Below, in pieces: positions 27,542-36,068 of a stretch of DNA of 39,225 nucleotides (the stretch's first letter is position 1; each line of letters starts with the position of its first letter). A program made the translations under genes and the position numbers. Under the pieces are notes generated by a model. That model saw nothing but the letters and a program-made list of their open reading frames with translations, made no database searches and was not told the origin of the DNA. The DNA lies in the NCBI GenBank assembly GCA_945861855.1, contig CAMAWG010000020.1, positions 1 to 39,225 on the forward strand, in the 5' to 3' direction. Source of the DNA: Rhodoplanes serenus (lineage in GTDB: Bacteria > Pseudomonadota > Alphaproteobacteria > Rhizobiales > Xanthobacteraceae).

Positions 27542-28378
27542 ATGAAAAGCATCGATTGGCTCTGGCCGGGCAACAAGCGCATCGCGGTCGTGTTCAACGT
27601 CTGCCTGGAGCAGTGGTCGGACGGCAAGGCGCCCGGCATCAGCCCGATGGGCAATCCGCTGCCGGCGGGCGTGCTCGACACCATGGCGATCTCCTGGGCG
27701 GCCTACGGCGTGAAGACCGGCATCTACCGGCTGCTGGAATCCTTCAAGCGTCACGGCGCCAAGAGCAGCGTGATGGTCAACGCGGTCGTCGCCGAGCGCG
27801 CGCCGGAGACGGTGAAGGCGATCGCCGACGGCGGCCACGAGGTGCTGTCGCATTCCTACGCCATGGATGTCGTGCCGGCGCTGTTGTCCGACGAGGACGA
27901 GAAGAAGAACATCGAGCGCTGCACCAGGCTTCTGGAAAAGGCCTCGGGCCAGAAGATCCAGGGCTGGCTCTCGCCGCGCGGCACGTCGAAGCCGACCACG
28001 CCGAAACTGCTGGTGGACGCGGGCTACCGCTGGTACGGCGACGTGTTCGACGCCGACCTGCCATACGTGCAGACCTATGGCGACAAGAAGATCGTGGCGA
28101 TCCCGCTGTCCTATGACGTCAACGATATGCCGTCGATGAAATACGGCCACCCGCCGAAGATGATGCTGGATTCGTTCAACGAGGTGATCGACATCGCCCG
28201 CTCGCGCGACGACGAGCTTCGCATCATCGACGTCACCAACCACGCCCACATCTTCGGCCACCATCGCGGCGCATATTACTTCGAGAAGATCATCGAGAAG
28301 GCGATGGGTTCGCCCGACGTCTGGGTCGGCACGCGGGCGCAGATCGCCGATCACGTGCTGGCGCGCAACGCGCCCTGA
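27542..28378 (+). CDS. Polysaccharide deacetylase-fold hydrolase (PuuE-like)
   Basis: A 278-residue NodB-fold protein of the cytosolic PuuE/HpPgdA group, with no signal peptide. The usual first motif TFDDG is replaced by NVCLEQWSDG; the metal-binding HxxxxH is present as GGHEVLSHSYA (about residues 98-108), followed by LSPRGTS (about 143-149). PuuE relatives open cyclic amides such as allantoin rather than deacetylating glycans, so hydrolysis of a C-N bond in a heterocycle is likelier than cell-wall work, given its place at the end of the island. GGAG lies nine bases before the ATG; a GTG at 27533 is too close to that site. Confidence 0.85.
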   Translation: MKSIDWLWPGNKRIAVVFNVCLEQWSDGKAPGISPMGNPLPAGVLDTMAISWAAYGVKTGIYRLLESFKRHGAKSSVMVNAVVAERAPETVKAIADGGHEVLSHSYAMDVVPALLSDEDEKKNIERCTRLLEKASGQKIQGWLSPRGTSKPTTPKLLVDAGYRWYGDVFDADLPYVQTYGDKKIVAIPLSYDVNDMPSMKYGHPPKMMLDSFNEVIDIARSRDDELRIIDVTNHAHIFGHHRGAYYFEKIIEKAMGSPDVWVGTRAQIADHVLARNAP

Positions 28379-28391
28379 GGGAATGCATGGC

Positions 28392-28570
28392 CTCGTGTCC
28401 CGCACGCGGTGCAGCGCGCAGCGGTGCACCGCAGATGCGGGACCCAGCTTTCTTCTGCATAAGTAACCGGGGTCCCGGGTCTGCAGCGCATCACCATAGG
28501 CCGCCTCCGGCGGCCGTAAGCACGCTGACGCTGCGCGTCAGCTATGGTGCTGCGCTGCGCCCGGGACACG
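28392..28570. repeat. Cruciform intergenic repeat
   Basis: The element is bounded by CGTGTCCCG (28394-28402) and its complement CGGGACACG (28562-28570). Its right half folds into a long stem: GTCCCGGG (28472-28479) with CCCGGGAC (28560-28567), continuing as a 17-bp stem with one mismatch (28483-28499 with 28542-28558). This encloses two perfect hairpins, GGCCGCC/GGCGGCC (28499-28515) and GCTGACGC/GCGTCAGC (28524-28542). It resembles REP-type repeats common in Bradyrhizobium relatives. It sits between the ends of converging operons and could serve as a bidirectional terminator or a mobile-repeat relic. Confidence 0.65.
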
Positions 28571-28590
28571 TACCGAGAGTCGGAGCGCGA

Positions 28591-30075
28591 TCAGGAGCCG
28601 ATCTTGCGCGCGTCGCCGCTTGAAACTTGCGCGGTGGTCGAGACGAGCCCACCGAATGTCCGTCCGATCATCACCACGACCGGCCCGGGAAGCCCGGACT
28701 CGGCCAGGCGATCCGGCAACTCGCCGATGGTCGAAACGATCCGCGCCTCGTCCGGCCGCGTCGCGCGCGCGACCGCCACGGCGGGCGTCGCCGGATCGAG
28801 GCCCGCGGTGATGGCGCGGGCCGTCAATTCGCCGAGCGTCTTCACCGGCATGTAGACGATGCTCGTGGCCGTTGGATCGGCGAGGCTGCGCCAATCGATG
28901 TCGTTCGGCAGCGCGCCGTCGGCACCGTGACCGGTGACGTATTGCACTCGCCGCGCCTCGTGGCGCTGCGTCAGCGAAACGCAGAGCCTGCTCGCTGCGC
29001 CCTGCGCCGCAGTGATGCCGGGCACCACCTCGACCGCGATGTGGGCCTTGCGGCAGGCCGCGATCTCCTCGGAGGCTCTGCCGAAGATCATCGGGTCGCC
29101 GCCCTTGAGCCGCACCACGCGGCGGCCGGTCCTGGCGAGGCCCACCATCAGACCGTTGATCTCGTCCTGCTTGCAGGCGGGGCCGTGGCCGGTCTTGCCG
29201 ACCAGCATCTTCTTCGCCTCGCGCCGCGCGAACTCGAGGATGTCCGGCGACACCAGATCGTCGAACAGGATGACGTCGGCGGATTGTAGCGCGCGCACGG
29301 CGCGCAGCGTCAGCAATTCCGGATCGCCGGGGCCTGCGCCGACCAGCGTGACGGAGCCTTTGCCAGCGCTCTCGCTCTCGGCCGTCGCCGCCGACAGCAG
29401 CCGCTCGTAGTCGTAGGCCTGCGGCTCATCGCCGGGATGCGCGACCGCGTGCGCGGTGAACATCTGCCAGAAGCGCCGGCGCGCGTTGAACGACAGGCCG
29501 GACGATTTCACGTCGCTGCGCCAGCGGCGTGCGGCCTCGGCCCATTGCGCGAAGCCGCGCGGGATCAGCGCTTCGAGTTTGGCGCGGATCGCCTGGCCGA
29601 ACACCGGCGCCGCGCCGTCGGTGGAGATGCCGATCACCAGCGGCGAGCGGTTGACGATGGCGCCGAAGGCGAAGTCGCAGAACTTCGGCTTGTCGATGAC
29701 GTTGACCGGAACGCCCGCCGCCTTTCCGGCCGCGGCGAAGTGCACCGCCTCGTCGTCGGTTTCGCAGGCGCCGATGGCGATGGCTGCGCCGCGAATGTCG
29801 TCGACGTACCAGGCGCGGCGGTGGATGAAGATGCTGCCCCGCGGCGGGTCGGCCGCGAGCGCCAGCAGCTCCTCGCAGGGCTCGGCCGCGTAGACTTCGA
29901 CCTCGGCGCTTGCCGCCGACAGCAGTTCCGCCTTCCAGGCCGCGGCGGGCGTGCCGCCGGCAACGACGGCGCGCTTGCCTTCCAGCGCCAGGAACACCGG
30001 CAGCCGCGAGAGCGGCTCCATGCGCGGTGGCTTCGCTTCAGTCGGCGTGCGCGTGTTCGCGAACATGACGTTCAT
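28591..30075 (-). CDS. cysG: Siroheme synthase
   Basis: A 494-residue trifunctional enzyme turning uroporphyrinogen III into siroheme, the prosthetic group of NirA. The N-terminal half is the dehydrogenase/ferrochelatase (RAVVAGGTPAAAWKAELL, later NVIDKPKFCDFAFGAIVNRSPL). The C-terminal half is the SAM methyltransferase (TLVGAGPGDPELLTLRA, RLKGGDPMIFGRASEE, VPGITAAQGAAS). The Rossmann glycine motif reads AGGTPAA, slightly unlike the usual GGG. The start at 30075 overlaps the nasA end by 38 bases; ATG 30066 or 30021 (MEPLSRLPVF) are alternatives. Being last in the nitrate operon matches supply of siroheme on demand. Confidence 0.93.
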   Translation of the reverse strand: MNVMFANTRTPTEAKPPRMEPLSRLPVFLALEGKRAVVAGGTPAAAWKAELLSAASAEVEVYAAEPCEELLALAADPPRGSIFIHRRAWYVDDIRGAAIAIGACETDDEAVHFAAAGKAAGVPVNVIDKPKFCDFAFGAIVNRSPLVIGISTDGAAPVFGQAIRAKLEALIPRGFAQWAEAARRWRSDVKSSGLSFNARRRFWQMFTAHAVAHPGDEPQAYDYERLLSAATAESESAGKGSVTLVGAGPGDPELLTLRAVRALQSADVILFDDLVSPDILEFARREAKKMLVGKTGHGPACKQDEINGLMVGLARTGRRVVRLKGGDPMIFGRASEEIAACRKAHIAVEVVPGITAAQGAASRLCVSLTQRHEARRVQYVTGHGADGALPNDIDWRSLADPTATSIVYMPVKTLGELTARAITAGLDPATPAVAVARATRPDEARIVSTIGELPDRLAESGLPGPVVVMIGRTFGGLVSTTAQVSSGDARKIGS

Positions 30076-32686
30076 GGTCCACGATGCTCCTCAGTTCCGG
30101 CAGGCAGGTTCCGCATTTGTTGCCCGCACGCAGCGAAAGCCCGATCTCTTCCACGCTGACCGCCTTGCGCGAGGCCAGCGCCTCGTGGATCGCGGCGAGG
30201 CCCACGCTGAAGCAGGCGCAGACCACTGGGCCGGATTCGGCGATGCCGGGGCCGCCGGCCATCTGGCGAAGGTCGCCCCATTGCGGGGGCGCGTCGGCGG
30301 GACCGACGAACAGCGCGCCCGCGAGCCGGCCATCGACGAAGGCGGCGGCACGATAGATGCCATGCTGGCGGTCGGCGTATTCGGTCAGCACCGCGTTCGG
30401 GAAGAGGTCCGGCGCGCGTTCGTGCCATGCCATCGGCGCGTCGTCAGTCGCGAACAGGATGCCGGCAGCATCGGGCAGCGCGATGCGCGCCCACCAGGCC
30501 GCGCCCGGCAGCGTGAGCGGCTCCCGCGCCAGGGCAAATCCGCGATAGGCGAAGGTCACCGAGGCAACGGCGGCCGGCGTCGCCTTGGATTCCGGCTGGC
30601 CAGAGAACGGATCGGTCTGGGGCGAGACAAGGTCGCCGATGCGCGCCGACGATGCGTTGGCGTCGCTCCAGTGGATCGGCGCGAAGATCGAGCCGCGCTG
30701 CTGGGCGGCCGAGGTCACGATCTTGAGCGTGCAGGCGCCGTGCCGCGAGCGGACGCGGGCAAAGCCGTTGTTGGAAAGCCCATAGGCCTTGGCGTCGAGC
30801 GGGTGGACTTCCACGAAAGGTTCCGGCCGGTGCGCGCCGAGCTTGGGGCTTTGTCCCGAGCGCGTCATGCTGTGCCATTGATCGCGCAGACGGCCGGTGT
30901 TGAGCCGCAGCGGCAATTCTTCGGTCGTGGTCTCGCGGAGCGCCGGTGGCTCCGGCGCGACGAAGCGGGCCTTTCCGTCGGGCGTGCTGAAGCGGCCATC
31001 GCCGAACAGACGCGCGGAGTCGGCCGGCTCCTTGCGCACCGGCCACTGCACCGGCTCCAGCGCGTCGTAATCCTCGTCCGAAATCGCGGCGAGCCCGCCG
31101 AGATCGAACTGGCGAACGCCGTCGTTCTCGAACGCCGAGAGCGCGGCGTGCTCGCGGAACACGTCGGCGGCGCTGCGATAGGCGAACGCTTCGCCGAAGC
31201 CGAGATGCCGCGCCACCCCGGAAACGATCCACCAGTCCGGCTGGGCATCGCCCGGCAGCGGCAGGAAGGCGCGTTGGCGCGAGATGCGCCGCTCGGAGTT
31301 GGTGACGGCGCCGTCCTTCTCGCCCCAGGCGGCGGCGGGAAGCAGGACATGGGGTGAGGCGGACACCGTGTCGTTGGTCAGCACGTTTTCGGAGACGACG
31401 AACAGTTCGAGCTTCTTCAATGCCTCGCGCATGGCACCCGCCCGCGGCAGCGACATCGCCGGATTGGTGGCCATCACCCAAAGCGCTTTGATCTCGCCGC
31501 GCTCGATCGCCTCGAACATCTGCACGGCCTTCAAGCCTTCGCGCTCGGCGATGCGCGGCGCGTTCCAGAACCGCCGCACGCGGTCGACCTCGCCGGGCGA
31601 GAATCCCATATGCGCCGCAAGCTGATTGGCGAGGCCGCCGACCTCGCGGCCGCCCATCGCATTAGGCTGGCCGGTTAGCGAGAACGGTCCCATGCCCGGG
31701 CGGCCGATGCGTCCGGTGGCGAGATGGCAGTTGATGATGGCGTTGACCTTGTCGGTGCCCTGCGCCGACTGGTTCACGCCCTGCGAGAAGCAGGTGACGG
31801 CTTTTTCGTTGGCGCGGAACAGGTGGAAGAAGCGCGCCACGTCGCCCTCGTCGAGGCCGGTTGCGGCGGCGGTGGCGGCCGCGTCCGGCGCGATCTCCTT
31901 TGCGCGCGCCAGCGCGTCCGCGAAGCCCGTCGTGTGATTTTCGATATAGCTCTGGTCCAGCGCGCCGATGTCGGCGAGATGAACCAGCAGGCCGGAAAAC
32001 AGGGCCGTGTCCGTGCCCGGCGCGATCGCCAGAAACAGATCGGCCTCGCCGCCGGTTGCCGTGCGGCGCGGATCGATCACCACGATCTTGGCGCGGCGTT
32101 CGCGCCGGTTGCGCACCATGCGCTGGTACAGCACCGGATGGCACCAGGCGGTGTTGGAGCCGACCAGGATGAGAAGGTCGGCCTCGTCGAGGTCCTCGTA
32201 GCAGCCGGGCACCACGTCTTCGCCGAAGGCGCGGCGGTGGCCGGCGACGGTCGACGCCATGCACAGGCGCGAGTTGGTGTCGACATTGGCCGAGCCAAGA
32301 AAGCCCTTCATCAGCTTGTTGGCAGCGTAATAGTCCTCGGTCAGAAGCTGGCCGGAGAGATAGAAGGCGACTGCGTCCGGCCCGTCGCGCTCGACCACGC
32401 GGCGGAAGCCGTCGGCGACGGCGGACAGCGCGGTGTCCCAATCGACCCGGGCGTGGCTGCCGTCGGCGCGCCGCAGCATGGGATGAAGCAGGCGGCCGTC
32501 GAGGCCGAGCGTCTCCTCCAGCGCGAAGCCCTTGGAGCAGAGCCGCCCGAAGTTCGCCGGATGATCCGGATCGCCGGTGGTGATCGCGCCGCCGTGGCCG
32601 TCCGGCCGAGCCGACACGCCGCAGCCGACGCCGCAGTAGGGGCAGGCGGTCCGCGTGATGGGTGGGAGCGGGACCGGCGCGTGCAT
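30038..32686 (-). CDS. nasA: Assimilatory nitrate reductase catalytic subunit
   Basis: An 882-residue molybdopterin-guanine-dinucleotide enzyme reducing nitrate to nitrite in the cytosol. The N-terminal [4Fe-4S] site is CPYCGVGCGV plus a cysteine in LCSKGFALEE; NSRLCMAS lies near the molybdenum centre as in NasA/NapA types, and the C-terminal molybdopterin-binding domain contains RSGQSPKLGAHRPEPF. A BFD-like Fe-S domain at the C-terminus (CACFSVG, then CGTCLPEL) is the NasA extension that receives electrons. It starts four bases after the reductase gene and overlaps cysG, so it sits inside a tight operon. Confidence 0.95.
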   Translation of the reverse strand: MHAPVPLPPITRTACPYCGVGCGVSARPDGHGGAITTGDPDHPANFGRLCSKGFALEETLGLDGRLLHPMLRRADGSHARVDWDTALSAVADGFRRVVERDGPDAVAFYLSGQLLTEDYYAANKLMKGFLGSANVDTNSRLCMASTVAGHRRAFGEDVVPGCYEDLDEADLLILVGSNTAWCHPVLYQRMVRNRRERRAKIVVIDPRRTATGGEADLFLAIAPGTDTALFSGLLVHLADIGALDQSYIENHTTGFADALARAKEIAPDAAATAAATGLDEGDVARFFHLFRANEKAVTCFSQGVNQSAQGTDKVNAIINCHLATGRIGRPGMGPFSLTGQPNAMGGREVGGLANQLAAHMGFSPGEVDRVRRFWNAPRIAEREGLKAVQMFEAIERGEIKALWVMATNPAMSLPRAGAMREALKKLELFVVSENVLTNDTVSASPHVLLPAAAWGEKDGAVTNSERRISRQRAFLPLPGDAQPDWWIVSGVARHLGFGEAFAYRSAADVFREHAALSAFENDGVRQFDLGGLAAISDEDYDALEPVQWPVRKEPADSARLFGDGRFSTPDGKARFVAPEPPALRETTTEELPLRLNTGRLRDQWHSMTRSGQSPKLGAHRPEPFVEVHPLDAKAYGLSNNGFARVRSRHGACTLKIVTSAAQQRGSIFAPIHWSDANASSARIGDLVSPQTDPFSGQPESKATPAAVASVTFAYRGFALAREPLTLPGAAWWARIALPDAAGILFATDDAPMAWHERAPDLFPNAVLTEYADRQHGIYRAAAFVDGRLAGALFVGPADAPPQWGDLRQMAGGPGIAESGPVVCACFSVGLAAIHEALASRKAVSVEEIGLSLRAGNKCGTCLPELRSIVDHERHVREHAHAD

Positions 32687-32690
32687 GGGT

Positions 32691-34307
32691 TCAATACACG
32701 TCCGTCTGGTAGCGGCCGTTTTTCTTCATTTCGTTGACGAAGGCGACCGCCTCGTTGGTCGAGCGGGCACCGTGGGCGGCGGTGATGTCGATCAGCGCGC
32801 GCTCGACGTCCTTCGCCATGCGCTGCGCATCGCCGCAGACGTAGACATGCGCGCCCTCGGCGATCCACGCCCACAACTCGCGGCCGACCTGGAGCATGCG
32901 GTCCTGCACATAGAACTTCTCGTCGTTGTCGCGCGACCAGGCGAGCGACAGCCGCATGAGCACGCCCGTTTCCTTCATGCCGGTGAGTTCGTCCTCGTAG
33001 AAGAAATCGAAGTCGCGCTTCTGATGGCCGAAGAACAGCCAGTTGCGGCCGGGAGCCTTGGTCGCCATCCGCTCGTGCAGGAACGCGCGGAACGGGGCGA
33101 TGCCGGTGCCCGGGCCGACCATGATGATCGGCACGTTCGGATCGGCCGGCAGGCCGAAGCCATGCGCCTTCTGCACATAGACGCGCATCTTGTCGCCGGG
33201 CTCGACGCGGCCGGCGAGGAATGTCGACGCGACGCCGAGCCGCTGGCGCTTGCCGATGTCGTAGCGCACCGCGTCGACGGTGAGCGATACGCGGCCCTTG
33301 TGCACCTTGGGCGAGGACGAGATCGAATAGAGCCGCGGCTGCAGCGGATCGAGCGCCTCGATGAAGGCCTCGGGGTCCGGGCGCACGCCGGGAAATTTCT
33401 CGATGGCTGCCAGCACATCGAGGCTCGCCGCGTCGCCGTCGGGATCCTCGCCCGCGCCGAGCGCCTTTGCTTTCTTCCGCCGCTCGCCGCCGGTGATGTA
33501 GGAATAGAGTTGAAACAGCATGTCCGGCGCGGGCGAGAGCGCCACGCCGTCGGTCAGCACCTCGCGCAGCGTGCGTCCGCCGATCGGAAAGTCGGCCGGC
33601 GCATCGAGCGCCTTGAGGACGGACTCGACCAGGCCTGGATCGTTGACCGGGAACAGGCCGAACGAATCGCCGACGGCGTAGTCGAGACTGCTTTCGGCGA
33701 GATCGAATTCGATGTGCCAGGTCTCCTTCGCCGAGCCCGGCTTGTTCAGGCGAGCACGTGAGACGAACGTGGCGACGGCGGGGTTGTCGCGCGAGGTCCC
33801 GGCGGGAGCCGTCGGCTTTTCGGCCAGTGCGGGCGCGGTGTCCGGTGCTTTCGCGCTGGCGGGCGATGGCGCCGAGCCGATCTCGGCGTGCAGCGCCTTC
33901 AGCATACGGGCGGTTTCCTTGCCGCCCGGCACGCACAGATTCAGCCGCTGCTCCGATTTGGTGAAGAGGGCATTCGCATAATCTTTGCAGTCGTATCCGC
34001 ACTGGCCGCAATCCTGCTGGCCCATCGCCGCCATCATCCGTCGCGGCAGCGGCCGGCCCTCGGCGAGCTTCATGCGCTCGGGCAGCGGCATGGTCTGATC
34101 GTGCCAGGGCGCGCCATCGTCCTCATCGGCTGCGCCGCCGACCTGGACGCCCGGCATCAGGGCCGAGGCCTCCTGGGGCGAAAGTGCGGTGGCGTCGCCG
34201 TCGAGAAGACCTGCGAAGAACCCGTTCAGCCAGACGCGCTGCTCGGCGGTGAACGGCGCGCTTTCCGGCACGATGGAGGAGAGCGTCGGGCGGAGCGGCG
34301 AATTCAT
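32691..34307 (-). CDS. Fe-S/FAD/NADPH reductase, electron donor for nitrate reduction
   Basis: A 538-residue protein resembling the sulfite reductase flavoprotein (CysJ) C-terminal part but without an FMN flavodoxin domain. Instead, a small Fe-S module is present near residues 97-125 (QQDCGQCGYDCKDYANAL and a later RLNLCVPGG). FAD is bound at RLYSISSSP; NADPH at GPGTGIAPFRAFLHER; the terminal tyrosine of TDVY may stack on the flavin. Between nirA (ATGA overlap) and nasA (4-bp gap), its likely job is to pass NADPH electrons to nitrate and perhaps nitrite reductase, replacing a NasB-type subunit. Sulfite reduction cannot be excluded. Confidence 0.87.
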   Translation of the reverse strand: MNSPLRPTLSSIVPESAPFTAEQRVWLNGFFAGLLDGDATALSPQEASALMPGVQVGGAADEDDGAPWHDQTMPLPERMKLAEGRPLPRRMMAAMGQQDCGQCGYDCKDYANALFTKSEQRLNLCVPGGKETARMLKALHAEIGSAPSPASAKAPDTAPALAEKPTAPAGTSRDNPAVATFVSRARLNKPGSAKETWHIEFDLAESSLDYAVGDSFGLFPVNDPGLVESVLKALDAPADFPIGGRTLREVLTDGVALSPAPDMLFQLYSYITGGERRKKAKALGAGEDPDGDAASLDVLAAIEKFPGVRPDPEAFIEALDPLQPRLYSISSSPKVHKGRVSLTVDAVRYDIGKRQRLGVASTFLAGRVEPGDKMRVYVQKAHGFGLPADPNVPIIMVGPGTGIAPFRAFLHERMATKAPGRNWLFFGHQKRDFDFFYEDELTGMKETGVLMRLSLAWSRDNDEKFYVQDRMLQVGRELWAWIAEGAHVYVCGDAQRMAKDVERALIDITAAHGARSTNEAVAFVNEMKKNGRYQTDVY

Positions 34308-36067
34308 GGCGCGGTCTCCGCGACCATGTCCGTCAGCACGGGTATCTCGTGGCGGCGGGCGAACGCCTGAAAGCTTTCGTCCTGCGAAGAGCGGCGCGCC
34401 AGATAGGTCTTGAGCATGCGCTCGATCGTCGCCGGCGCGTCTTCCGCCTTCACATCGCGATAAAGCTCGCGGGCGAGGCCTGCGTCCGGGCCAAAGCCGC
34501 CGCCGACCAGGATGTGGTAGCCCTCGACGGCATCGCCATCATCCGAGGTCTGCACCTTGCAGGCGAGCAGGCCGATGTCGCCGATGTAGTGCTGCGCGCA
34601 GGAGTGATGGCAGCCGGTGAGGTGGATGTTGATCGGCCCGTCGAGCTCGACGCGCGCCTCGCACCAGCGCGCGATCTCTTCCGCGTGGCGCTTGGTGTCG
34701 GAGGCCGAGAACCGGCAGCCGGTGTTGCCGGTGCAGGCGACGAGGCCGGCGCGGATCGAAGTCGCCTTGGTGGTGAGGCCGAGCTTCTCGATCGCGGCTT
34801 CCGCGAGCCGCAGCTTGCAGGCGGGAATGCCGGAGATCAGCAGGTTCTGCCAGACCGTGAGGCGGATGTCGCCGTCGCCCATTTGCTGCGCGATGGCCGC
34901 GAGCCCGCACATCTGAGCAACGGTCATCTTTCCGACCGGCAGGACGACGCCGATCCAGTAAAGGCCCTTCTGCTTCTGCGGATGCACCCCGATATGCGCC
35001 GAGCGGTCGAACACCGGCCGCGGCGCCACCGCCTCGGCCGGGACGCGGGTGAGCTTCCAGCCGAGCTTCTCCTCGACCAGGGCGAGATATTTGTCGAAGC
35101 CCAGGGCGTCGAGTACATACTTCATCCGCGCCTTGTTGCGGTTGGTGCGGTCGCCGTGGTCGCTGAACACGCGGACGATGGCGTCCGCCACCTTGGTCGC
35201 GTCGGCGGGCTTCACGATCACCCCGGTGTCGCGGGCGAAATCCTGGTGGCCGGTGATTCCGCCGAGTGCGAGACGGAACCAGACGCCGGGCGCCGGGCCG
35301 AAACCATCTTTAATTTCAACAGCCTGGAAGCCGATGTCGTTGGTGTCCTCCAGCACGGCGATGGTGCCTGCGCCGTCGAAGGCGACGTTGAACTTGCGCG
35401 GCAGCCCGAACAGGGCGCGCTCGTTGAGGATGTGGAAATGCCATTCGCGCGCGTAGGGGCGGGTGTCGATTAGCTCCTGCGGATCGATGCCGGCGGTCGG
35501 CGTGCCGGTGACGTTGCGGATGTTGTCGGCGCCGGAGCCGCGCGAGCAGAGACCGAGGTCCTGAACGGCCTCCAGCAGCGCGACCGCGTTCTTCGCCTCG
35601 ATGTCGCGGATCTGCAGGTTGGCGCGCGTGGTGACGTGCGAATAGCCGCCGCCGTAGCGCTCGGTGAGGTCGGCAAGGCCAAGAAATTGCCATTGCTTGA
35701 GAATTCCGTTCGGCATGCGCAGCCGGCACATATAGGAATCTTGCGCCGGCGAGACGTAGAACAGCCCGTAGTATTTCCAGCGGAAGGTGTCGGCGGGCTT
35801 GGGGAATTCGTTGGCCGCGGCCTGCTCCTTGAGCCTCGAATAGGCGTCGAACGGGTGTTGTTCGCGCTTGATCTTCTCCTGTTCGTTGAGCTTTCCGCCC
35901 CGAGCGACCGTCTTATCCTGCGCTAGCAAGTGTTCAGCGTCGGGGCCCGAGGGGATCTGAGCCGCCGGCTTGCCGCCACCCAATCCACGCCCGGCGCGGG
36001 CGATCTGCACGCCGGAGGTGAAGCCTTCCAGGTAGCGTTTCTGCTCGGGGGAGAAGTCGCCGGACAT
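34304..36067 (-). CDS. nirA: Ferredoxin-type nitrite reductase
   Basis: A 587-residue siroheme/[4Fe-4S] enzyme reducing nitrite to ammonia by six electrons. The cluster cysteines are in ACTGNTGC and TGCHHSC, matching the C-x5-C and C-x3-C pattern. Duplicated ferredoxin-like domains show YVSPAQDSYMCRLRMPNG and a second copy near YWIGVVLPVGKMTVAQM. The first 40 residues are a short extension before NEQEKIKREQHPFDAY. ATG 36067 lies one base after the ATPase stop; an upstream in-frame ATG at 36118 adds residues inside that gene and is rejected. NirA rather than NirB implies ferredoxin or the adjacent flavoprotein as donor. Sulfite reductase is the main alternative, less likely in this context. 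Confidence 0.9.
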   Translation of the reverse strand: MSGDFSPEQKRYLEGFTSGVQIARAGRGLGGGKPAAQIPSGPDAEHLLAQDKTVARGGKLNEQEKIKREQHPFDAYSRLKEQAAANEFPKPADTFRWKYYGLFYVSPAQDSYMCRLRMPNGILKQWQFLGLADLTERYGGGYSHVTTRANLQIRDIEAKNAVALLEAVQDLGLCSRGSGADNIRNVTGTPTAGIDPQELIDTRPYAREWHFHILNERALFGLPRKFNVAFDGAGTIAVLEDTNDIGFQAVEIKDGFGPAPGVWFRLALGGITGHQDFARDTGVIVKPADATKVADAIVRVFSDHGDRTNRNKARMKYVLDALGFDKYLALVEEKLGWKLTRVPAEAVAPRPVFDRSAHIGVHPQKQKGLYWIGVVLPVGKMTVAQMCGLAAIAQQMGDGDIRLTVWQNLLISGIPACKLRLAEAAIEKLGLTTKATSIRAGLVACTGNTGCRFSASDTKRHAEEIARWCEARVELDGPINIHLTGCHHSCAQHYIGDIGLLACKVQTSDDGDAVEGYHILVGGGFGPDAGLARELYRDVKAEDAPATIERMLKTYLARRSSQDESFQAFARRHEIPVLTDMVAETAP

Positions 36068-36068
36068 T

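Noticed and set aside
28392..28570. CRISPR-like repeat
   Set aside because: There is a single nested inverted repeat, with no regularly spaced direct repeats or spacers.
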